Origin: Skermania piniformis
GTDB lineage: Bacteria > Actinomycetota > Actinomycetes > Mycobacteriales > Mycobacteriaceae
Direction: 5' to 3'
Assembly (NCBI RefSeq): GCF_019285775.1
Contig: NZ_CP079105.1
Coordinates: 1,426,001 to 1,490,000 of the forward strand
DNA: 64,000 nt
Shown: positions 56,133-64,000 of the stretch, one piece after another
How the letters are laid out: each line of letters opens with the position of its first letter
Numbering within the stretch: position 1 is the stretch's first letter
The notes under the pieces: model-generated
Seen by the model: only the letters and a program-made list of their open reading frames with translations
What the model was told of the DNA's origin: nothing
Database searches by the model: none
Made by a program: the position numbers and the translations under genes

Positions 56133-57431
56133 TTATGCCGACGTCAGTGCGCCGGTGGAGGTCGATGTGGTGGCCGGCAGAGCGTGCCGGTGCCGGGCGC
56201 GATAGCTGACCGCGACCACCAACAGCGCCAGACCCCACCAGACGTAGGAATCCATCGCGAGCTGATCGGTGAGCGAGTAGCCGATCCCGTCCTGGCGCCA
56301 GTAGCCGATCCGGAAGTGCGGCGCGAAGTGGAACATCACCAGCCCGAGCACGAGCGTCAGCGCCAGCAGCCGACTCCGGGTGCGCCACGCTTCGTACCCG
56401 AGCGCCAGCAACAGCGGAACGGCATACACCCAGTGATGTGACCAGGCGACCGGAGAGACCAACAGTCCACCGACCCCGTTGATCCCGAAGGCCAGCGCGG
56501 TTCGGCCGCCGCGCAGCGCGCGCCGCATGCCGAGCATGGTCAGCGCACCGACCACCGCCGCGGTCAGCAGCCACAGCATGCCGTTACCGGGCAGGCCGAG
56601 CCGCAGTAGCACCGCGCCGATCGACTGGTTGCCGACGTAGGCGGTGACCTGCATACGCTGGTCGCCGTCCAGCATGCCGCGCCAGAACTCGACCGAGTCG
56701 TGGAAGGCGAGGAGGAAGCCCAGCGCAGTGCAGGCAGCGAAGCCGGCGACCGCGACCAGGGCCGCGCGGACGTCTCGGCGCAGCAACAGATAGAGCACGA
56801 AGACGATCGGGGTCAGCTTCACCGCGGCCGCGATGCCGATCAGCAGGCCACGCGGCCACGGCGTCCGGCGCATCAGGCAGTCCGCAGCCACCAGCGCCAG
56901 CAGGATCAGGTTCACCTGGCCGAACTCCAGCGTTGCGAATACCGGCTCCAGCACGAACGAGGCAACGACGGCCGCACCGGTGGCCCAGCCGAGCCGTCCG
57001 GCCGGACCGAGTCCCAGCGAGCGCAACGTGATCAGAAGCGACGCGGCCAACGCCACCATCGACAGGACGGTCATCGCGAGTCCGAGGTGAGCCAGCGACA
57101 TCTCGGCACCCGGACCGAACAGCACGGCGGCGAACGGTGGGTATACGAACGGCAGCGGGACGCCCAGTTGAGTCGCCGGCAACCCTTGGTAGACATCGGC
57201 GCCGCTGAGGAAGGCATGGCCGGCCAGTCGGTAGACGTCGAGGTCCAAGTGGTAGACCGAACCCCAGGGCCGACCGAACGCGGGGAAACCGGCCAGGTTG
57301 TACAGCACGCCGACGAAAACTCCGACCAGAATTGCTATTCGTGGCCAGACGGCGCGGGAACGGCGCAGCGTCGGCGGCGGGGAAGACACGTCCGGAGTGG
57401 CCGACGGGCGATCACGAGTGGATAACGGCAT
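56133..57431 (-). CDS. GT87 polyprenyl-phosphomannose-dependent alpha-(1->2)-mannosyltransferase, MptC-like
   Basis: 432 residues with about ten transmembrane helices (Rv2181-like). The acidic first extracytoplasmic loop LDLDVYRLAGHAFLSGADVYQG holds the catalytic Asp, followed by LPFVYPPFAAVLF, and AAVKLTPIVFVLYLLLRR is a GT-C signature. It adds alpha-1,2 mannose branches to lipomannan and lipoarabinomannan on the outer side of the membrane. The ATG at 57431 was chosen because earlier ATGs lie within the exonuclease gene. Confidence 0.9.
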   Translation of the reverse strand: MPLSTRDRPSATPDVSSPPPTLRRSRAVWPRIAILVGVFVGVLYNLAGFPAFGRPWGSVYHLDLDVYRLAGHAFLSGADVYQGLPATQLGVPLPFVYPPFAAVLFGPGAEMSLAHLGLAMTVLSMVALAASLLITLRSLGLGPAGRLGWATGAAVVASFVLEPVFATLEFGQVNLILLALVAADCLMRRTPWPRGLLIGIAAAVKLTPIVFVLYLLLRRDVRAALVAVAGFAACTALGFLLAFHDSVEFWRGMLDGDQRMQVTAYVGNQSIGAVLLRLGLPGNGMLWLLTAAVVGALTMLGMRRALRGGRTALAFGINGVGGLLVSPVAWSHHWVYAVPLLLALGYEAWRTRSRLLALTLVLGLVMFHFAPHFRIGYWRQDGIGYSLTDQLAMDSYVWWGLALLVVAVSYRARHRHALPATTSTSTGALTSA

Positions 57432-57480
57432 CGTGGCAGACACCTTACCGGGCGCCCGGTAGCGGGCCACATCGTGCAGC

Positions 57481-59502
<2,022 letters not shown>

Positions 59503-59511
59503 CCGAGTCGG

Positions 59512-61533
59512 TCAGGGCCAGGCGGTAAGTGTCACCGTCGAGCCGGGCTCGACCCGGTTGCCGGCGCCGCCGGGAGTCTGGCCGATCACCAGGCTGGAGC
59601 CGCCGCTGTTGCGGCGGACCTCGGCCCGCAATCCGGCGTCGCTGAGTGTGTCCCGGGCGGAGTTCACCGTGCGGCCGAGCAGCAGCGGCACCCGCACCGC
59701 GTTCGAGATGATCAGGGTGACCGAGTCGCCGGCGTGGACCTCGGACCCCGATGCCGGATCGGTGCCGATCACGTCGCCGCCGTCCACCTCGGCATCGAAC
59801 TCTTCGCGACTGCCGGCGACGACCAGCCCCAGTTTCTCCAGCGCAGCGGCCGCTTCGGCGACCGATTTGCCGGACAGATCCGGCAGCTCGACCGGCGGTG
59901 CGCCGCGGCTGCGCACGACCTTCACCGCCGAACCGACCGTCAGTGCGGTCCCCGGTGCCGGGTCGACGCGGGCGACCGTGCCGATCGGGGCTTGGGTGCT
60001 GAACGCTTCGCCGCCGTCGGTCGGCTGTAGACCGGCATCGATGATCTGGCGTTGCGCCACGGCGATCGGGGTCCCGGCGGAGATCTGCGGCACCATCGGT
60101 CGGCCCAGCGAGACCAGCACGGCGATCGTGGAACCGCGGGGCACCTGCCGACCGGCGTCGGGTTCGGTGCCGATCACGGTTTGTGCGGGCACGGTGTCGG
60201 AGTGCTGCTGTTGCGTTCGACCGGTGAAGCCGGCGGACTCCAGGGCTGCGGTGGCGGCGGCCGGCGCCATGCCGGCGGTCTCCGGAACCGCCGACATCCG
60301 GCCCGCGCTGTACCACCAGCCGGTGCCGCCGGCGAGGCCGGCCACAACCAGCAGCGCAGCCAGCCAGAAGGCGACCCGCCGTCGGCCACGGCGTGGTGTC
60401 GGCGGGCCGCCGCGAAGGTTGGGCGGCGGACCGATCGGGGGAAACGGTCGCACCGGTAAGCCGGTGCGATCGGTCGGTGCGGTGACGACCCGGGTATGTC
60501 GGGGTGGTCGGGCAGCCACGGCAACCGGCGCTCCGCCCGCCCCGGCGGTGACCGTTCGGGCACCTGCCAGGGCGGCGGTCGGGGTGCCGGCGACGGTGGC
60601 CGCGACCGGCCGCAGGTATCGGGCACTGCGATGCTCGGCGGACTGTCGCGGCGCCGGCACGCGGTAGGTCGGCAGTCGTAACCGGGCCGCCGCGGTCCGC
60701 AGTGCGGTCGCCATCGCGGCAGCATCGGGGAACCGATGCGCCGGATCGCGGGCTGTCGCGGTTGCGACCAGATGGTCGAACTGCTCCGGCACGCCCGCGA
60801 TGCATCGACTCGGGCTGGGCACGTCATGATCGATTCGCTGGTAGGCGATGCTCAACGACGTGTCGCCGGTGAACGGGGTCTGCCCGGTCAGCATCTCGAA
60901 GATCAGGACGCCCATCGCATACACGTCGCTGCGGGCGTCTGCGGCGCCGGTCATCACCTGCTCGGGCGACAGATAGGCGGCGGTGCCGAGAATCACGCTG
61001 CTCGACGTGGTGGTCGATGCCGCCACCGCACGGACCAGGCCGAAGTCGGCGATCTTGACTTCGCCGGAGTCGGAGATCAGCACGTTCTCCGGCTTCACGT
61101 CGCGATGCACCAAGCCGGCCGCGTGGGCCACCGCCAGCGCGTCCAGCACCGGCTCGGCGACGCCGCGGACCGCGTGCGGCGGCATCGGTCCGCGTTCGTT
61201 CAAGAGCTCGCGCAGCGTGCCGCCCTCGACCAACTCCATGACCAGGAAGGCGACCGGCTCACCGGCCGCCGTCGGGTCGACGCCCTGGTCGTAGACCGCT
61301 ACCAGGCCGGGGTGCTTCAGCTTGGCCACCGCACGAGCTTCGAATTCGAATCGGGCCAGGAACTGCGGGTCGGCGGCGAATCGCGGATCCATCACCTTGA
61401 TCGCGACCGGACGGTCCAGCCGGGTGTCGACGCCGCGGAATACGGTCGACATGCCGCCACGGGCGATCGGCGTGTCGATCCGGTATCGGCGCTCGAGCAG
61501 CACCCCGGTCAACTGGCCACCGCCGACCTGCAC
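59512..61533 (-). CDS. pknL: PASTA-domain serine/threonine protein kinase
   Basis: 673 residues. Kinase domain at 17-280: IARGGMSTVFRG, Lys46 in VAIKVMD, HRDVKPENVLIS near 141, DFGLVRAV, and APE replaced by YLSPEQ as usual. A basic linker leads to one transmembrane helix (VAFWLAALLVVAGLAGGTGWW) and four extracellular PASTA repeats to the end, each with the DP/TEPDAG-type turn. M. tuberculosis PknL lacks PASTA domains, so this form resembles the corynebacterial kinase and should sense peptidoglycan or lipid II. GTG start. It diverges from the DNA-binding gene that is its substrate in M. tuberculosis. Confidence 0.95.
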   Translation of the reverse strand: MQVGGGQLTGVLLERRYRIDTPIARGGMSTVFRGVDTRLDRPVAIKVMDPRFAADPQFLARFEFEARAVAKLKHPGLVAVYDQGVDPTAAGEPVAFLVMELVEGGTLRELLNERGPMPPHAVRGVAEPVLDALAVAHAAGLVHRDVKPENVLISDSGEVKIADFGLVRAVAASTTTSSSVILGTAAYLSPEQVMTGAADARSDVYAMGVLIFEMLTGQTPFTGDTSLSIAYQRIDHDVPSPSRCIAGVPEQFDHLVATATARDPAHRFPDAAAMATALRTAAARLRLPTYRVPAPRQSAEHRSARYLRPVAATVAGTPTAALAGARTVTAGAGGAPVAVAARPPRHTRVVTAPTDRTGLPVRPFPPIGPPPNLRGGPPTPRRGRRRVAFWLAALLVVAGLAGGTGWWYSAGRMSAVPETAGMAPAAATAALESAGFTGRTQQQHSDTVPAQTVIGTEPDAGRQVPRGSTIAVLVSLGRPMVPQISAGTPIAVAQRQIIDAGLQPTDGGEAFSTQAPIGTVARVDPAPGTALTVGSAVKVVRSRGAPPVELPDLSGKSVAEAAAALEKLGLVVAGSREEFDAEVDGGDVIGTDPASGSEVHAGDSVTLIISNAVRVPLLLGRTVNSARDTLSDAGLRAEVRRNSGGSSLVIGQTPGGAGNRVEPGSTVTLTAWP

Positions 61534-61660
61534 CGCGTCACCCCACTTCGCTCCATCCGACCGTCGTTCGCGATCCGGTACCCGATGGTAGCGACCGGAA
61601 CGACCCGGCCGGTTCTGCTCGCCCGTCGGATCGGGCGCAATCTGTTGTGCTCGGACCGGT

Positions 61661-61666
61661 TACCGT
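61661..61666 (+). promoter_or_regulatory. -10 box for leaderless Rv2175c-like transcript
   Basis: TACCGT, 6 nt, then the GTG at 61673. Confidence 0.5.
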
Positions 61667-61672
61667 GACGCG

Positions 61673-62041
61673 GTGAGCAGTTTTCCCGTCTGTGCCGACG
61701 TCCTGCCGCCGACCGTGTCGCTGGTCCCGGTGTCCGAGGTCGCCACCCGGCTCGGGGTGTCGGTGAGCCGCGTGCACCAGCAGCTCCGTGATCGCCAGCT
61801 GATCGCGGTGCGTCGGAGCGGGGTCGCCGGGGTCCCGGCCGACTTCTTCGCCACCGACGGCACCGTGTTGCGCTTCCTGGCCGGGCTGATCTCGGTGTTG
61901 ACCGACGGCGGTTACGCGCCCGCCGAGATCCTGCGCTGGCTCTACACCCCGGACGAGAGCTTGGCGGGGCCGCCGGTCGCCGCGTTGCACGGGCACAGCG
62001 CGCGCGAGGTGGTGCGGCGGGCGCAGGCCCTGGCTTTCTGA
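61673..62041 (+). CDS. winged-helix DNA-binding protein (Rv2175c-like)
   Basis: 122 residues. VPVSEVATRLGVSVSRVHQQLRDRQLIAV is a MerR/excisionase-like helix-turn-helix with wing, and AEILRWLYTPDESL near the end is conserved in the family. In M. tuberculosis Rv2175c is phosphorylated by PknL on an N-terminal Thr, which stops DNA binding; here a Thr is present at residue 14 (PPTVS), though its equivalence is unsure. It may bind regulatory DNA or the nucleoid. Divergent from pknL. Confidence 0.9.
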   Translation: MSSFPVCADVLPPTVSLVPVSEVATRLGVSVSRVHQQLRDRQLIAVRRSGVAGVPADFFATDGTVLRFLAGLISVLTDGGYAPAEILRWLYTPDESLAGPPVAALHGHSAREVVRRAQALAF

Positions 62042-62258
62042 AAGTTGCAGGTTTCAGAGAAACCGGTTGGTTTTCCGGAATTTATACGGATCACTGGTTC
62101 GCGCAGGCGCAAATTTTCGGCAAACCATGGCGTCCGTCGGCTTTGACCGGCTATCATCGTGGTCGGCGGGGCCGCGCGAGCGGTCCCGCGCCAGTTCGAA
62201 GCAAAGTTCCGGCAGAGGCCGATAGCGCGGGCTCGCTCCGGCCGTTCGGCCGAGTAGG
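62042..62258. other. AT-richer intergenic region with small hairpins
   Basis: 217 bp between convergent genes. It opens with GGTTTC-AGA-GAAACC (62050-62064), a 6-bp stem, 8 bp past the Rv2175c-like stop and followed by GGTTGGTTTT, so a weak terminator is possible. GC falls well below the surrounding genes. Nothing else recognised. Confidence 0.45.
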
Positions 62259-63173
62259 TCAGTGAGCGGTCCCGCCGGCGAATTCCGCTATGGCGACCGC
62301 AGCGCGACGTCGTTTGGGGACCGCGACCCGGCGGTCGAACAGGGCGTAATCGCTCAGCTCGATCCGATCCAGGATCTCGCCGTAGAGCCGGGCAGCGGTG
62401 CGGATCCCAGGTCGGACCCGGGGATCGAGCAGGTCGATTCCCGGGTCGGCGGTCCGGTAGCCGGCCCGGTTCACCGCGATCAGATGGGTCAGTGCGCGAC
62501 GCATCCGCCGGTCGGTGCGGCCGGTCGTGCGGCACCGCCGCAACAAGGCCTCGTCGACCCCGAATGCGGCCAGTTCGTCCGCCGGCAGGTACACCCGGTC
62601 CCGATCCAGATCTTCGGCGACATCGCGGAGGAAGTTGGTCAGCTGGAATGCCTCGCCGAGCGCCGCGGCGGGCCCGGCCGCCTGGGCCGGCGGCACCACC
62701 GTGCCCAGCACCGGCAGTAGTTGCAGCCCGATCACCGCGGCCGAGCCGTACATGTAGCGACTCAGCGTGGCCATGTCCGGGTAGCGGTTGCAGAACAGCG
62801 GCGAACCGGGCAGATCCATGCGCATCGAATCCAGGAACGCGGTGAAGTAGTCGGCATCGATCCGGTACCGCGTGATGGTGTCGATCGCCGCCAGCAGAAC
62901 GAGACGATGCGGACCGGTCGGTTCGGCACGCCCGAGCAGCTGAGCCTCCATCCGATCCAGCTCGGCGGCCGGATCGCCGGTCGGGGTCGGACCGGTCGTA
63001 TCGACGAGATCGTCGGCGGTGCGAGCGAACGCATACAACGCGTGGACCGCTCGTCGTTGCGGCGCCGGGAGGAGCCGGGTCGCCAGATAGTAGGTGCGAC
63101 CGTGTCGGGCGGCACGGCGGCGACACAGTCGGTAGGCATCGTCCAGCTCGGTCGTCGAGGTCGGGGTCGTCAT
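62259..63173 (-). CDS. crtB: phytoene/squalene synthase family protein
   Basis: 304 residues. Condenses two prenyl diphosphates, most likely geranylgeranyl diphosphate to phytoene. The two Asp-rich motifs are ARTADDLVD near residue 50 and the second in NFLRDVAEDLDRDRVYLP. YYLATRLLP and YMYGSAAVIGLQ also match. It starts 8 bp after mptA, whose product uses polyprenyl-phosphomannose, so both draw on isoprenoids; in M. tuberculosis a prenyl diphosphate synthase (idsA2) lies at this place. Squalene or hopanoid synthesis is the alternative. Confidence 0.92.
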   Translation of the reverse strand: MTTPTSTTELDDAYRLCRRRAARHGRTYYLATRLLPAPQRRAVHALYAFARTADDLVDTTGPTPTGDPAAELDRMEAQLLGRAEPTGPHRLVLLAAIDTITRYRIDADYFTAFLDSMRMDLPGSPLFCNRYPDMATLSRYMYGSAAVIGLQLLPVLGTVVPPAQAAGPAAALGEAFQLTNFLRDVAEDLDRDRVYLPADELAAFGVDEALLRRCRTTGRTDRRMRRALTHLIAVNRAGYRTADPGIDLLDPRVRPGIRTAARLYGEILDRIELSDYALFDRRVAVPKRRRAAVAIAEFAGGTAH

Positions 63174-63181
63174 GATGTCGG

Positions 63182-64000
63182 TCACCTCGCGGTCGCCACC
63201 GGTGCCGCCGTCGCCGGAGCGGAAGCCCGCAGGTGCAGGGGGTCCACGGTACGCAGCGACCGCGCCGCCACGTACGCAGCAAACCCGGCCAGGCCGACGT
63301 GAGCGAACGAGTACAACCCGATCGAGCCGTCCGGCTGGAACACCAGCATCAACCAGGTGGACAGGCCGACCAGCATCATCGAGGTGCCGGTGGACAGCGC
63401 AAATCCGGCACCCAGCGCCAGCGGCCAGGAGTAGTACCACGGCAGGGCCGCGGGGGAGAGCACGACGATCGCCAGGAACGCGACCAGAATGCCGAGCACC
63501 GCCTCGCGTTCGGTGCGGCGGAACCGCCACCAGGCCCAGACCAGGGCGATCAGCAGGGCGGCGGCGCACACCAGCCGCGTCACCTCCAGCACCGGCGCGA
63601 GCCGCAGCGGCGTCACCCAGGTGACCATGTGCGCGAGGATCGTCGGTAACGACAGCCAGTTCACGATCCGGGCCGATCCGGACAGCGCGGTCAGCCAGCC
63701 GATCCCGACCCCGGCCAGCGCCGAGGTGGTCGCGAACACGGCGGCGAACACGCCGATGCCGAGCCCGGCGGTCTTGGCGAACATGAACAACGGATGGGGC
63801 AGCGGGGCTTGGGCCCCGGCCGTGCGGTCGCCCAACCGCTGCGCGCGGCGCTCTCGTTCGTGCACCATCCAGATCCACACGAGGAACGGCAGCGCGATCC
63901 CCGCGGTCGCCTTGATCGCGACGCCGATCGCGACCAGCACGATCCCGGCCACATGCCGACGCTCCAGGACCAGCGCGATACCGGCGGCCATCAAGCCGAC
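63182..64000 (-). CDS. mptA: alpha-(1->6)-mannopyranosyltransferase, MptA-like (partial, 5' end outside window)
   Basis: C-terminal 272 residues of a GT-C membrane protein; the start lies to the right of base 64000. At least seven hydrophobic helices are seen. AIGVAIKATAGIALPFLVWIWM is the GT-C block shared by MptA and MptB, and SPAALPWYYSWPLALGAGFAL is another conserved stretch. These enzymes build the alpha-1,6 mannan backbone of lipomannan from polyprenyl-phosphomannose. The position next to Rv2175c, pknL and aroG homologues favours MptA (Rv2174) over MptB. Confidence 0.88.
   Translation of the reverse strand, partial: VGLMAAGIALVLERRHVAGIVLVAIGVAIKATAGIALPFLVWIWMVHERERRAQRLGDRTAGAQAPLPHPLFMFAKTAGLGIGVFAAVFATTSALAGVGIGWLTALSGSARIVNWLSLPTILAHMVTWVTPLRLAPVLEVTRLVCAAALLIALVWAWWRFRRTEREAVLGILVAFLAIVVLSPAALPWYYSWPLALGAGFALSTGTSMMLVGLSTWLMLVFQPDGSIGLYSFAHVGLAGFAAYVAARSLRTVDPLHLRASAPATAAPVATAR

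Overview
The window is high-GC actinobacterial chromosome, almost certainly from a mycolate-producing member of the Mycobacteriales (Nocardia/Rhodococcus/Skermania type). The gene content and order from glnA to mptA follow the Mycobacterium tuberculosis Rv2174-Rv2220 region as I remember it: glnA1, RDD protein, DUF4191, lipA, lipB, TIGR01777, sucB/dlaT, pepA, gcvT, ilvE, cobS/cobT, erpA, adoK, asnB, ctaC, ctaF, then pimB, NlpC/P60 genes, trpD, ctaE-qcrCAB, mptC-like, RNase AS-like, aroG, pknL, Rv2175c-like and mptA. No rRNA, tRNA or CRISPR array was recognised.

Layout. (1) 1-1.7 kb: an iron-regulated haem-uptake operon on the minus strand (lipoprotein, haem oxygenase, start of hmuT). (2) 1.8-11.2 kb: an accessory island with a HIRAN-domain protein diverging from a two-gene operon for a 1.1-kb-codon unknown protein and a 1554-residue DEAH helicase of the DUF1998 class; this looks like a defence or DNA-processing module. 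(3) 11.3-13.0 kb: a decay zone with an EthD-type protein, two fragments of tyrosine integrases and a small membrane protein. (4) 13.0-24.6 kb: core metabolism (nitrogen assimilation, lipoate synthesis, 2-oxoacid dehydrogenase E2, glycine cleavage, branched-chain amino acids). (5) 25-29.6 kb: flavin reductase, metallo-hydrolase and the cobUTS cobalamin genes. (6) 29.7-35 kb: ErpA, adenosine kinase, asparagine synthetase and cytochrome oxidase subunits. (7) 35-39.5 kb: a three-gene cassette of unknown function that starts with a metzincin-like protease. (8) 39.5-46 kb: lipid and envelope genes. (9) 46-50 kb: a diguanylate cyclase, a kynurenine-formamidase-like cyclase and an exonuclease/GIY-YIG fusion. 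(10) 50-55.7 kb: trpD and the bcc-aa3 respiratory branch. (11) 55.7-64 kb: mannosyltransferases, aroG, the PASTA kinase PknL with its DNA-binding partner, and a phytoene synthase beside mptA.

How the genes work together. LipB and LipA make the lipoyl groups carried by SucB and needed by the glycine-cleavage system to which GcvT belongs. CtaC/F/E and QcrCAB supply most of the cytochrome bcc-aa3 supercomplex, with ErpA serving Fe-S proteins such as QcrA and LipA. PimB, the acyltransferase and the two GT87-type mannosyltransferases serve phosphatidylinositol mannoside and lipomannan assembly. NlpC/P60 hydrolases, AsnB and PknL bear on the cell wall.

Two features stand out in the DNA itself. At least twelve genes have a TANNNT-like -10 hexamer ending 6-7 nt before the start codon, the arrangement expected for leaderless transcripts. 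And the Rv2182c-to-qcrB block appears inverted relative to its flanks compared with M. tuberculosis, with the unknown three-gene cassette sitting exactly at one endpoint.
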